A DNA stretch of 46,546 nt from Bacillota bacterium (GCA_030656575.1 JAUSPO010000072.1:1-46546); one strand, 5' to 3'. Positions 26,243 through 35,863 are shown, counted from the stretch's first letter. Program-made: numbers and translations. The notes: generated by a model from the sequence alone, not told the origin.

Positions 26243-27460
26243 TTAGACAACTCCATCCCGCTTCATCCGTTCCAGTTCGTCTGCTGTAATCCCCAGCACT
26301 CCCTCATATATCTCCTCGTTATGCTCACCAAGAAGCGGTGCAGGTTGAACGGGAACCGAAGAAGCAGACATTTGCAACGGAAATCCGGGCATAACGATTG
26401 GACCAAGCTGGGGATGCTCAACTTCCACCATCATCCCCCGTTTTCTTAGATATGGGTCTTCGGAAAGATCGGCATTGGTTAAAACAGCACCTGCAGGCAC
26501 ACCTGCGCTGCCAAGTTCTTCCATGGCCTCATACTTTGTCTTTTTAAGGGTCCAGGCACTGATTATTGCATCCACCTCACTGTTGTGCTGATAGCGCGTT
26601 TCGGGAGTTGCGAAACGGGGATCGTCAAGAATGTCTTCACGACCAATAACCTCAAGTAACTTTTCCCACTGCCTGCTGCCGGGCCAGCGTGATGTGTAGA
26701 GGTAAACATAGTCGTTGGGTCCCCCGGGGCTGCATGGAAATACGCCACAGGGCGCAACAGGAGCCAGGGGCATCCCGTTGCCCACTCTTCCGGAAGGATT
26801 GCCAGTCTTTAGATAGCGCGCCCAGGAGGGACGGCAAAAATTTATGACTACGTCCTGCATGACTACCTCAATCCTTTGACCTAAACCGGTAACTGTACGC
26901 TGATAGAGCGCAGCAAGAATCCCCATTGCACAATGGATACCAGTCCCGCTGTCCGCCAGGTTCGGACCAGCCTGCATGGGCAATCCGTCAGGTTCTCCCG
27001 TGATGGCTGCACATCCACCGGTAGCCTGGCCGATCGGGTCAAAAGCTGGAAAATCTGCATACGGACCATCCGTACCAAAGCCCTTGATTTGTGCATAAAT
27101 AATACGCGGGTTAATGTTTCGTAATGTCTCGTAATCAAAGCCAAGCTTTTCAATCGCTCCCGGTTTAAAGTTTTCCACGAACACGTCAGCATGCTTAACA
27201 AGCTGCAGTACAAGTTCTTTTCCTTTCGGATGCTTGATATCAAGAGTTACGGATTTTTTATTGGCATTTAGAAGAATAAAATCGTAGGAATTAGCCTCTG
27301 CTGTATCTCCATAACCTGCACGACCCTGCTCACCGATCCCCGGTCTCTCGATCTTAATTACATCGGCACCGAGCCAGGCCAGTGTTTCTGTGCAGGTCGT
27401 TCCGGATTCAAATTGTGTAAAGTCAAGAACCATTATTCCTTCCAATGCTGCAGCAGTCAT
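26243..27460 (-). CDS. Class III CoA-transferase (CaiB/BaiF family)
   Basis: This 405-residue family III CoA-transferase moves CoA between acyl-CoA and a free acid by an enzyme-bound aspartyl-CoA. It begins ALEGIMVLDFTQFESGTTC and contains GADVIKIERPGIGE, FVENFKPGAIEKLGFDYETL and the catalytic-Asp motif NLADSGTGIHCAMGILAAL (the Asp is near residue 170). The length is normal. It overlaps the dehydratase-like gene by four bases (ATGA), so the two are translationally coupled and probably work in sequence: CoA activation of an acid, then reaction of the CoA ester. Confidence 0.93.
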   Translation of the reverse strand: MTAAALEGIMVLDFTQFESGTTCTETLAWLGADVIKIERPGIGEQGRAGYGDTAEANSYDFILLNANKKSVTLDIKHPKGKELVLQLVKHADVFVENFKPGAIEKLGFDYETLRNINPRIIYAQIKGFGTDGPYADFPAFDPIGQATGGCAAITGEPDGLPMQAGPNLADSGTGIHCAMGILAALYQRTVTGLGQRIEVVMQDVVINFCRPSWARYLKTGNPSGRVGNGMPLAPVAPCGVFPCSPGGPNDYVYLYTSRWPGSRQWEKLLEVIGREDILDDPRFATPETRYQHNSEVDAIISAWTLKKTKYEAMEELGSAGVPAGAVLTNADLSEDPYLRKRGMMVEVEHPQLGPIVMPGFPLQMSASSVPVQPAPLLGEHNEEIYEGVLGITADELERMKRDGVV

Positions 27461-30051
27461 CTTGCATCCACCCCCAGTCTGTTTTCTAAAAATGTTTCAA
27501 TTTCCGCAGTCATGCGTGCATCATTCCATACACGTGCATCAACTGTATCCGCACGCAGCTCCAGCACAGGAATACCAGCATCTTCAAAAGCCTTTTTAAT
27601 AAAATATGACCCCTGCACTGCCTGGGTACAGCTTTCTGCCACAAGGTGTACCATCCCGTTAATCCCATTCTTCTTTGCTTCCTTTAAATACCAGTCACTG
27701 TTCCAGGGAGGCATATGCAGCATATCTTCCATTCCCACAAAACGACTCGCCAAGGCCCTGAGGGGCTCCCCTCCGTAACGGGCATAGGCATCTGCAGCAA
27801 GCCCGAGGTAGATAGACCAAACAAATGTCGCACCGTAGCGCTGTTCAAAATGCTGGTAGAAACCCAGGTTAAACCAGAGACCGGTACCAAGCCACATAAG
27901 CCGGACACGCTCCGTCTGACAGGGCGCGGCTTTCCTGTCAACCAGATCCTTTACTTCTTCGTAAAACATACGTGCCGCTTTCACTCCCCATTCTGTTCCA
28001 CGGTGCCACTGGGGAATCATCACGCTAGGCACCTGATCCGTTATGCTGACCGGTGCTGGCACAGTTTCTGCGATAAGATCCCGGGTTAGCCTGTTGTACT
28101 CTTCCTGCTCATTGACTAATTCCATAACCCTTTTGAATTTCGTCTCGCTAAAGGTCGACCCTGTAGTCGTCTCCAGAAAGCGAATCAGCCCTTGAAGTTC
28201 TTCTACCATAAGATCCAGACGGTGGGGTTCGAATAGATCCTCCCACTGTCTTGGAGCCTTCTCCCACCAACGTTCGGGAACAAACTGGGGGATTGTATTT
28301 TCAAGGGGGTAATAAGGAATACCGAATTCGCGGGACCAGAGTTCAAAAATTTTTGCCTGTGCATCGCATGTCAGGCGTGTTACTGCCAGCGTTGGCTTGG
28401 GTAATCCGCCCCACGGAGCCTTCTCCGTCTCGGGGTCTATAGCAGAGGCAAATGACAGTGAACAGTAGCGACAAAGGTTTTTGCGGTATCCACGCTCGTT
28501 CATAAGGCCAAAATAATGAGGTGACAATTGTTTAGCCGAACAGACCGCCGCCCACCACTGGTTGACAACATAGGGAAGATCCATGGCGCGAAAGATTTCC
28601 TGAGGAACATCGGCGTTGACAATGGCAAAAGGCTCACCATTTCGCACCCTCTCACTTGTGCGCATAAACCACTCCCGCTGAAACGCATTGGCCTCTACTG
28701 CTGATCGCAGCCGTTTTACACTGGCAACGCCACGGGACGGGGAGCTTCGCATCCCTGAAGAAGCAGTTGGCTGCTGATCAACTAAAGCTTTTTCTTTTTT
28801 TTCATCAGCTTGTTCAGCCTGGGGAAAAGGTTTTCCGCTGTTAATTGCGTCGACAAATGTTTCAATTTCATGACGGAGCTTATGCACATCTTTCATTCCA
28901 TAAGGCTGATGCTCAAGGAGCAGGACCGGCACCCCCATCTTTTCAAGAGCGCGGCGCTGTTCAGGAAAGTCCCAGGAGGGCGCGTCATCTAATTCGAGGA
29001 TAAAGAAAATTACTCCCCCCGCACCGGAAGTACGAACCTGTTCAACCAGTGCCGTAACACGTTCCGAAACAGTAGACTGGTTAATAGCAGGCTGGCGCAG
29101 GTGATAACGGTCGATCAGTGCATCGTGCCAGTCTGCCTTAGTATCTATTTCACCTTCAAAGTGTCGGTTGCCCCAATCGTGATCTTCCCCGACTATTACT
29201 GCATTGCAGGACTCCACCAACTCATAAAAATTAGGATTATCCTGAGCACTTCCGGTGATAAAAAGAGGAACTCCGGGAAGTGGAGTGCGTTTTTTTGCTT
29301 CCTGCAGGTAATCTTCAAGAAGTGCACTATGTTCTTCACGAGGCAGAAACATTGATGCACCGATAATCTGCAAAGCTTCCACACCGCTAACAAGCGTCCT
29401 TTTCGAAGAACGCAGCACGGCCAGTTCCTGGAGCAGCCTGCGGTTCTCGTTGCAAATTATGATAGCTTTGACAATCTCTTCAGCAGTAATAGGCTTACCG
29501 CACCATTGTTCAACAATATTTTTCAGCTCAAGCAGCCTTTCCCGATTGTAAAGGGCACTTGTACGGTAGCGGGTATGCAAAAAGTCAAAAAAATAAAGCT
29601 CTGGAACTGGCAGCCAAGATTCAACCCTGCGCAGCTCTCTTAAATAATAGAAAACGCGAACCAGTGCATCAGAAGAGTTATTGATAATGATGTGATCCAG
29701 AAATGAATACGAACCGTCAACTATCCTCCTGAACTGTGACCGTACCAGTGGATCGAATGCCCGCTCTATAAAGCGGTCAGCAGGTTCTTCGTTTCCGCCT
29801 GGTTCTCCACATACGCGAACAGGCAGGTATCCGGCGGCAATCAGTATCTCCTCGGGCACGTCATTGCCAAGGCAGCCGACCACTTTTCCTCCCCGGGATT
29901 TCCATTCCAGCGCAGCACGGTTACGCTCATAGTAAGCGCGAGCCAGTTTTTCGTCGCCGTTCTTTTCTCCCAAAACAGCTATTTCCTCCCTTTCGATTTT
30001 CTTCCATAAAAGCTTTTTTAGCCAAAAAATAATTGTTTTTTTCTGCACCAC
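27457..30051 (-). CDS. Fused two-domain 2-hydroxyacyl-CoA dehydratase / benzoyl-CoA reductase-like protein
   Basis: This 864-residue protein contains two copies of the HgdB/BcrC (D-component) fold, usually separate subunits of about 400 residues. The C-terminal half keeps the expected cysteines: NLCRYCSLSFASA, RLTCDAQAKIFEL and VAESCTQAVQGSYFIKKAF, plus the ending GIPVLELRADTVD. The N-terminal half (VPEEILIAAGYLPVRVCG, GVPVLLLEHQP) lacks them at the matching places: FDPLVRS where CP is usual, NNSSDALV where CD is usual, and LELDDAPSW where a Cys is usual. So only one half should hold the [4Fe-4S] cluster. No ASKHA-type activator gene is in the window. The start is uncertain: GTG at 30051 overlapping the TRAP stop, or TTG at 29973 behind GGGAGG. 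Confidence 0.85.
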   Translation of the reverse strand: MVQKKTIIFWLKKLLWKKIEREEIAVLGEKNGDEKLARAYYERNRAALEWKSRGGKVVGCLGNDVPEEILIAAGYLPVRVCGEPGGNEEPADRFIERAFDPLVRSQFRRIVDGSYSFLDHIIINNSSDALVRVFYYLRELRRVESWLPVPELYFFDFLHTRYRTSALYNRERLLELKNIVEQWCGKPITAEEIVKAIIICNENRRLLQELAVLRSSKRTLVSGVEALQIIGASMFLPREEHSALLEDYLQEAKKRTPLPGVPLFITGSAQDNPNFYELVESCNAVIVGEDHDWGNRHFEGEIDTKADWHDALIDRYHLRQPAINQSTVSERVTALVEQVRTSGAGGVIFFILELDDAPSWDFPEQRRALEKMGVPVLLLEHQPYGMKDVHKLRHEIETFVDAINSGKPFPQAEQADEKKEKALVDQQPTASSGMRSSPSRGVASVKRLRSAVEANAFQREWFMRTSERVRNGEPFAIVNADVPQEIFRAMDLPYVVNQWWAAVCSAKQLSPHYFGLMNERGYRKNLCRYCSLSFASAIDPETEKAPWGGLPKPTLAVTRLTCDAQAKIFELWSREFGIPYYPLENTIPQFVPERWWEKAPRQWEDLFEPHRLDLMVEELQGLIRFLETTTGSTFSETKFKRVMELVNEQEEYNRLTRDLIAETVPAPVSITDQVPSVMIPQWHRGTEWGVKAARMFYEEVKDLVDRKAAPCQTERVRLMWLGTGLWFNLGFYQHFEQRYGATFVWSIYLGLAADAYARYGGEPLRALASRFVGMEDMLHMPPWNSDWYLKEAKKNGINGMVHLVAESCTQAVQGSYFIKKAFEDAGIPVLELRADTVDARVWNDARMTAEIETFLENRLGVDAR

Positions 30052-31961
30052 TAGATTTCCGGAGAAAATTCTGTTGTCCGGGATAATTTTTTCTTGGAAA
30101 GATAGAAATAAAGCAAAACCACACCAACAATTACTGCTCCGAGTATAGAGCTAAATAAGCCTGGGAAGAGCAATAGCCCCGCTGCGGCGATCAGGACAAT
30201 TTTTTCAATTATGTTAAGCCCCCTGAATAAGTAACCTTCCGAAGCGATGCCAAGCGCCAGTAAAGCAAGAACAGCAAAAAAAACTGCATTCATCGTTGAA
30301 GCAAAACTGGTATCGACAACCAGTAGTGCAGGTCGATACATAAAATAAAAAGGCAGGATAAACGCCGGCAGACCGAGACGTACTGTTGTCAGCGCCGCAG
30401 GCCAGAATTTACATTTTGCAATACCGCAGGCCACCATGGGATTGATAGCAACTGGAGGCGTAATGGCTGATAAGCAGGAGATAATGAACACAAACATGTG
30501 CGCACTAATGATTGATGCTCCGGCCTCAACCAATGCCGGTGCACCCAGGACTGCCACGAGAATGTAGGCGCTGACACTGGGCATACCCATGCCAAAAATA
30601 ATGCAGGCGATGGCAGTAAAAATCAGCAATAAGAGAAAGCTGCCGCCGGAAAGATCTATTAACATATTGGAAAATTTCTGCGCCAAACCTGTGGTAACCA
30701 GCATCTCGATTGCCACACCAACCAATACAACAAAGAGAAAAAGCGGTGCGCCGGTTTTTGCGGCACCTGCCAATCCTTCGATAATATTGTTAACAAAGTT
30801 TTTAACCTTTTCCAATTTGTTTTCTTCGGTCATAATTCTGATTAACGAAAACCCGGCAATTGATAATATCCCATAAACCACGGACATGCTCACCGGGTAC
30901 CTGATAAACAGAAGGTAAATCAGTACGCCAACACCAATAAGAAGGTGAAAATAGTCCTTTAAAATCTTCAAAAATGTATCATCTGAATCGGCAGCATCCA
31001 GGGGAACGACCTGGTCTTTCCTTGCCCGCAGCTCTACAGCTAAACTGATTGAAAAGTAAAATAACAGGGCTGGCACTAAAGCAGCAATAGCAATGGTAGA
31101 ATACGGAATGCCAAGAAACCCTACCATCACGAAAGCAACAGATCCCATTACCGGTGGCATAAACTGCCCTCCGGTGGAGGCCACACCCTCTACGGCTGCA
31201 GCGTATTCCGCTTTGTAGCCAGCAGATTTCATCATGGGGATGGTAAATGATCCTGTTGTGGCCACATTTGCTGCAGTACTGCCTGATATGGAACCAAATA
31301 AAAGACTGCAGACAACAGCAGCCTGAGCTGGACCTGAGCGAAATCTGCCTGCCAAAATATGACCTACCCTTAAAAACATTTTTCTTCCACCCATTACATC
31401 CAACATATTGGCAAAAATGAATAAGGGAATGATTAGCGTAGCGCCGATTCCCGCCAGTCTGCCGAAAATACCTCTAAAAAACATCGTCGAATAACCGATA
31501 ATGCGTACAAATGAAATTCCACCGTGGTAAAAGGGGTCGGGAAGAAGGTATCCAAAATGTCCATAAAGAAGCATAATCAACACAAAGATAGGGATCAATA
31601 AACCCCAAAACCTGCGGGAAGCCTCCCAAACCATCAACAAAATGATCGTCCCCACAATCGTGGCGGGCAGAGTCATAATCCCCATCAACCTGGCTATTTG
31701 TTGGTAATTAACCTGCATATAGGTAGTCGATGCTAATGAGAGGATAATGAGTATTATGATGCATACTTTGGAGATCACAGAATGTTTTTTACTCTGAAGG
31801 TCGACCAGAAAAAAAAGTACCAGGGAGAACATAACTGCATATATTTTTATCTGATCCTGCGTTATAGGCATATAGATAACGACATATAGAAGAAATACCG
31901 ACATGGCTACCGCTATAACAGTAATTAATCTTTCGAGACTGAAAAAACGACTGAAGCGCAT
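30051..31961 (-). CDS. TRAP transporter fused permease, TAXI type
   Basis: This permease of about 636 residues fuses the small (DctQ-like) and large (DctM-like) TRAP subunits, as is usual in TAXI systems. The core is recognisable from GRFRSGPAQAAVVCSLLFGS, ISGSTAANVATTGSFTIP, EGVASTGGQFMPPVMGSVAF and GMGMPSVSAYILVAVLGAPA. Many helices are present, with a hydrophobic C-terminus. It imports an organic acid by ion gradient together with the TAXI binding protein. The frame opens with TTG at 31979, but GAGAGG fits the ATG at 31961. It touches the dehydratase-like gene downstream. Confidence 0.93.
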   Translation of the reverse strand: MRFSRFFSLERLITVIAVAMSVFLLYVVIYMPITQDQIKIYAVMFSLVLFFLVDLQSKKHSVISKVCIIILIILSLASTTYMQVNYQQIARLMGIMTLPATIVGTIILLMVWEASRRFWGLLIPIFVLIMLLYGHFGYLLPDPFYHGGISFVRIIGYSTMFFRGIFGRLAGIGATLIIPLFIFANMLDVMGGRKMFLRVGHILAGRFRSGPAQAAVVCSLLFGSISGSTAANVATTGSFTIPMMKSAGYKAEYAAAVEGVASTGGQFMPPVMGSVAFVMVGFLGIPYSTIAIAALVPALLFYFSISLAVELRARKDQVVPLDAADSDDTFLKILKDYFHLLIGVGVLIYLLFIRYPVSMSVVYGILSIAGFSLIRIMTEENKLEKVKNFVNNIIEGLAGAAKTGAPLFLFVVLVGVAIEMLVTTGLAQKFSNMLIDLSGGSFLLLLIFTAIACIIFGMGMPSVSAYILVAVLGAPALVEAGASIISAHMFVFIISCLSAITPPVAINPMVACGIAKCKFWPAALTTVRLGLPAFILPFYFMYRPALLVVDTSFASTMNAVFFAVLALLALGIASEGYLFRGLNIIEKIVLIAAAGLLLFPGLFSSILGAVIVGVVLLYFYLSKKKLSRTTEFSPEI

Positions 31962-32002
31962 ATTCATCCCTCTCTTCAAAAAGCTTCAGGGAATGTCCCC
32001 GA

Positions 32003-32069
32003 ATCCCCCCCCCACTTAAGAACAATCCCGCACAGTAAAGCATTTTTTCTATTCCTCGTGAGGGGGGAT
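32003..32069 (-). promoter_or_regulatory. C/G-rich hairpin between TAXI genes
   Basis: ATCCCCCC (32003-32010) pairs with GGGGGGAT (32062-32069), and inside it CAC (32013-32015) pairs with GTG (32058-32060). It lies between the binding-protein and permease genes. A smaller stem, GTTTCA/TGAAAC around 32098-32116, stands just past the binding-protein stop. Neither has a T run. Confidence 0.45.
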
Positions 32070-32122
32070 GCCTTTGTTATCTTAATTTTTCTTTTAGGTT
32101 TCAACTTGCTGAAACGAGTTCA

Positions 32123-33142
32123 CTACTTACCCGCTGTCAACCTGTCTTCCCAAATTCCCGTTTCCTTATAGTACCTGACCGCACCTGGATGCACGGGAAA
32201 CTTGGCTACCAAACCCTTGGTAACATTTTCAGGTGCTACCATTTGTAAATGGGGGGTTATAGCCTTCAGTTCTTCAACGTTCTCAACCAGCGTTTTTGTA
32301 ATGGAATAGGCCAGTTCTTCCTCCAAATCAGGTCTGACAAGTAAGATCATGGGATTCATATATACTTCCATCGGCTCGTTCATAAACGGGGAAACATCCG
32401 GCGAGATAATTCCTGGTGTAGCTGCAGTAGCATCCATCATCATTTTGTTAATCTTGGGATCCCAGGGAAGGTATCTGATTTCCATCGCTGCTTCAACTTC
32501 CATATTCAGGGGATATGGTTGCCCATTGCGGAAAAGAAGCAGTGCCGCGTCAGCCCTGCCGCTGATAAAAGCATCAGCTGTTTCAGGGATGGCAAGGTTT
32601 ACCGGGACAATATCAATATCGGCAAAACCAAAATACCTAGTCGTGTCAGTTTCCAACCCGCTGCCGGGAGGTCCGACAATAACTTTTTTCCCTTTCAGGT
32701 CATAGATGGTTTTAATATCAGAATCCGCACGTACTGCAACGATCTGCGTTAAGGCACCGTAGGAAAGCAACTGCATCGGCTCATATTTCTTGTCTTTAAA
32801 AGGTCCTTCTGACATGTAAGCGTTCAGAATATCGGCATTGTTTGAGTGCCCTGCATCAATATCATTGTTGAAGAGCAGAAAAATATTCTCGGAACCACCA
32901 TCTGTGGAAACAGAAGAAAATCTGATATCTGTAAAATGTTTGTTCAACACGCTGCTCATGGCTTCTAATACGAGATAACCATAAGAACCGTCAACCGATG
33001 ACCCAAAGACAAAGTTTGTTCTGGTTGGTTTTGGGCTCGTTCCCGGGCTCGTTCCTTCTTTAGTGGCACAACCGACTACTAATGACAAGACCAGGATAAG
33101 TACGGCAATCAAAACAATCAACTTCTTGTTTCGTTTAAACAT
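32123..33142 (-). CDS. TAXI-family TRAP solute-binding lipoprotein
   Basis: This 339-residue TAXI-type TRAP binding protein has a lipoprotein signal ending VVGC (Cys25). The body begins TNFVFGSSVDGSYGYLVLEAM and has SVSTDGGSENIFLLFNNDID, DLKGKKVIVGPPGSGLE and the family-typical ending FPVHPGAVRYYKETGIW. Family members bind small organic acids such as glutamate or other carboxylates, and the ligand is not predictable. GGGGAG precedes the ATG. It stands directly downstream of a glycyl radical enzyme gene, suggesting it imports that enzyme's substrate. Confidence 0.93.
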   Translation of the reverse strand: MFKRNKKLIVLIAVLILVLSLVVGCATKEGTSPGTSPKPTRTNFVFGSSVDGSYGYLVLEAMSSVLNKHFTDIRFSSVSTDGGSENIFLLFNNDIDAGHSNNADILNAYMSEGPFKDKKYEPMQLLSYGALTQIVAVRADSDIKTIYDLKGKKVIVGPPGSGLETDTTRYFGFADIDIVPVNLAIPETADAFISGRADAALLLFRNGQPYPLNMEVEAAMEIRYLPWDPKINKMMMDATAATPGIISPDVSPFMNEPMEVYMNPMILLVRPDLEEELAYSITKTLVENVEELKAITPHLQMVAPENVTKGLVAKFPVHPGAVRYYKETGIWEDRLTAGK

Positions 33143-33236
33143 TAAATCTCACTCCCCATTTTTTTGTTTTTGACCCCATTAAGCAATTAACAATAAGCAA
33201 ATAACAACTTACATCTAAAGACATCATCCTTTCTTT

Positions 33237-33300
33237 ATTAGCACTACAGCGTAAAACTGCTTCTTTCTGCTATATTGCCAAGCTCCGCTGTAGTGTTAGT
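33237..33300 (-). promoter_or_regulatory. Long imperfect hairpin between the GRE1 and TAXI genes
   Basis: CACTACAGCG (33242-33251) pairs with CGCTGTAGTG (33286-33295), and flanking bases extend the stem to about 15 pairs with wobble. The loop is about 34 bases. No T run follows, so it may be an attenuator or processing site between the two cistrons. Confidence 0.5.
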
Positions 33301-33319
33301 TCTCAGGGAATACCCTCAG

Positions 33320-35728
33320 TTAATTGGCAACGCCCTGCAAGTCATGCTCAGCTCTTCCGATAATCTCTTCCTGGACGGCCCTGCCAAGTTGTATAAAGTA
33401 AGCACTGTAGCCGGCAACCCTGACAACCAGATCCCGGTGCTTTTCCGGATGAGCCTGGGCATCCAGCAATGTAGCTCTATCCACTATATTAAACTGTATA
33501 TGTTTCCCGCTAAATTTAAAGTAGGTCTTGATGAGACTGGACAGCTTAAGCAAGTCCTCCCTGCTCTCCAAGGCCGACGGATGGAACTTCATGTTCAAAA
33601 GCGTAGCCTGATAGGGATCCTGGTCTATTTTGACGGCACTCTTAATAATCGCTGTCGGACCACCGCTATCCATACCACGCATGGGGGACATAGTTCCATC
33701 GGCCAACACTTCGCCGGCATACCTGCCGTCCGGTGTGGCACCTGTCATTTCCCCCCCAGGTCCGTGAGCTGTAATAGAAATAGCCGTCGGCAGATGCTTG
33801 CCGCCAAGAGCCGTAGCAAATGTTGCCGTCGTCTCGGCCCAAAATTTATAGAGATCTCCGGCAATCAGGTCGGCATAATCGTCATCATTACCGTATTTTG
33901 GCGCTTCCAGGCACATTTTTCGTATTTCTTCAAATTCTTCTCCGCTCCAGTTTGCTGACAGGGCTTCCTGCAACTGCTTCATGGTCACTGTTTTTTCTTC
34001 AAAAACGAGTTTTTTAATGGCAGCTAAAGAGTCAGCCACGTTAATCATGCCAACAGGGTTCATCACCGCTCCATTTTCGAAAGGCATGGTGCGATCCAGT
34101 AAAGCCTTTCCTTCTTTGATGGCATCGACCATAAAGGACGAACGAACCGGGTCGGGCAGCAATTCCTGGTTGGCAATGAGCTCAATATTGTCACGTTCGG
34201 CGTTTAATTCCATGAAATAGGCAAGTTGACTTTTAAATGCCTCTAGAAGATCATCAAAAGTTTGGAAATCTTCCAGTGCGCCGGTTTTAAGGCCGATCTG
34301 CCTGCCGCTTCGCGGCTCGACTCCATTATGGAAAGTAATTTCTAAAACAAGCGGCACAATAAACATTGCAATTGAAGCAGTGCGGGATTTCCCCGGGAGG
34401 TTGGCATCAAGACAGCCCGTTACGATATAGTCCCGCGCGTCCCGCAAGTCAACACCGTTGTTCACAAAAAAATTGATATATGATTTATCTCCGATAAAGG
34501 CTGGCATACCAACCCCTGCTTTTACTACTTCCAGAGCTTTAAGCATGAAGTCGTCAGAGGTCTTTTCATGTACTCTTACAGTGATGGTATGATGAGGAGT
34601 CGGGCAGTCTTTGGCCGCTTCCAGGATAAGGTAGGAGAGCTCGTTCGTAGCGTCTTCTCCTTCAGTCGTTACTCCTCCGATGGTCCAATTATGCCACTTG
34701 GCCATCCCTGAATTCTTCTGCCTATTAAGTTTGCCGGATACCCGGTTCAACTGCATATCTTTGATTCTTAAACATTCCAACAATTCCAAAACATCTTCGT
34801 CGGTAGCCCTGCCTTCTGCGATGTCCTTCTTGTAAAAGGGATACATGTACTGGTCAAAGCGTCCTGCAGCCGCAGTCGGAGAAGGAGTTATCATCAAAAA
34901 AATAAACCAGAAAGACTGCATCGCCTCATAAAAAGTCCTGGCCGGTTTTGCCGGTACCCTTCGGCACGTTTCTGCAATTCTTTCAAGTTCTTGTTTCCTA
35001 ACCGCATTAGTTTCTCTCTGCTCCATCTCCGCTGCCAGATCGGCAAACCTGTCGGCAAAGCGAATAATAGCTTTATGGGTGATTAATACAGATTTTAAAA
35101 AGTATGTTTTTTTAACGGAATCGGCATCAATATACTTTACCCTTTGCAGCTCTTCTTCTGCTTCTTCAATAATCTTGTATAACCCGTCATTAAGTATCTT
35201 TGCAAAGTCAATGCCCATCAAATATAAGCCCGGTCCCAGGCCCATCCCTCCCTGGGCATAACCTCCTCCGCTTCCCTCACCTTTACTCTTCCAGGGGGGA
35301 AGAACCATCCCTGATTGGACAAAAGGCCATAATCGCTCATTATCAAAGAGGATCTCTCCCATTCTGCTAACAAGGCTCTTGCCTTTATAGTAATGATTAA
35401 GGGTCTTTAACTCCTCTTCATCCTCAGGGGAGATGGTATAGCCTTCTTCTTTGAGGGCGTCAATTTCTTCCTGGGACCATGTTCCATAATCGTGATCGAT
35501 CTCTAAACCCATTGGTTTGCTTGCCACGTTGCCCACAATCAATTCATCATCTTCAATAAATACTGTTATATTATCCAAAACATTGGCCAGGGTCTTGGCT
35601 CTTCTCAGAATTTCGGGGTCACCTTCCGTCTTTTCAAGGGACTTTGTGATTAAACGAAACTTTTCAATACATAAAGGATATTTATGCACATAAAGCCTTT
35701 GCTTTAATTTTTTTACTCGTTCATTCAT
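33320..35728 (-). CDS. Glycyl radical enzyme, unassigned type (GRE1)
   Basis: This 802-residue glycyl radical enzyme of the eliminase/decarboxylase size class carries the radical-bearing Gly in RVAGYSAYF (about Gly773) and a single thiyl Cys in TGCLDANLPG (about Cys439). It is not pyruvate formate-lyase, which has two adjacent cysteines. In many eliminases (diol and choline lyases, 4-hydroxyphenylacetate decarboxylase) the motif is C-x-E; here it is C-L-D. Other family stretches include CPTPHHTITVRVH, VLEITFHNGVEPRSGRQIG and HGPGGEMTGATPDGRYAGE. GGAGG stands before the ATG at 35728, preferred to the longer frame opening at 35758. A 27-base block with a TTGTATTACAA palindrome precedes it. Confidence 0.92.
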   Translation of the reverse strand: MNERVKKLKQRLYVHKYPLCIEKFRLITKSLEKTEGDPEILRRAKTLANVLDNITVFIEDDELIVGNVASKPMGLEIDHDYGTWSQEEIDALKEEGYTISPEDEEELKTLNHYYKGKSLVSRMGEILFDNERLWPFVQSGMVLPPWKSKGEGSGGGYAQGGMGLGPGLYLMGIDFAKILNDGLYKIIEEAEEELQRVKYIDADSVKKTYFLKSVLITHKAIIRFADRFADLAAEMEQRETNAVRKQELERIAETCRRVPAKPARTFYEAMQSFWFIFLMITPSPTAAAGRFDQYMYPFYKKDIAEGRATDEDVLELLECLRIKDMQLNRVSGKLNRQKNSGMAKWHNWTIGGVTTEGEDATNELSYLILEAAKDCPTPHHTITVRVHEKTSDDFMLKALEVVKAGVGMPAFIGDKSYINFFVNNGVDLRDARDYIVTGCLDANLPGKSRTASIAMFIVPLVLEITFHNGVEPRSGRQIGLKTGALEDFQTFDDLLEAFKSQLAYFMELNAERDNIELIANQELLPDPVRSSFMVDAIKEGKALLDRTMPFENGAVMNPVGMINVADSLAAIKKLVFEEKTVTMKQLQEALSANWSGEEFEEIRKMCLEAPKYGNDDDYADLIAGDLYKFWAETTATFATALGGKHLPTAISITAHGPGGEMTGATPDGRYAGEVLADGTMSPMRGMDSGGPTAIIKSAVKIDQDPYQATLLNMKFHPSALESREDLLKLSSLIKTYFKFSGKHIQFNIVDRATLLDAQAHPEKHRDLVVRVAGYSAYFIQLGRAVQEEIIGRAEHDLQGVAN

Positions 35729-35781
35729 CACGGAAAACCTCCAATTTATACAATCCATGAATAAAAATAAGCATTACCCTT

Positions 35782-35808
35782 CTTTGTCATACTAAATTGT
35801 ATTACAAT
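35782..35808 (-). promoter_or_regulatory. Conserved operator/promoter block upstream of GRE1
   Basis: The palindrome ATTGTATTACAAT (35796-35808) fits the FCD-GntR consensus TNGTNNNACNA. The surrounding 27 bases match 41754-41780 at 24 of 27 positions. Read on the minus strand, the palindrome is followed by TAGTAT, a -10-like box, so the bound protein would sit over the -35 region. Confidence 0.6.
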
Positions 35809-35863
35809 GATTATATTATATTTTTATTTGTTTGTCTACCATTTTAGAAAAATTTCCTCTTTT

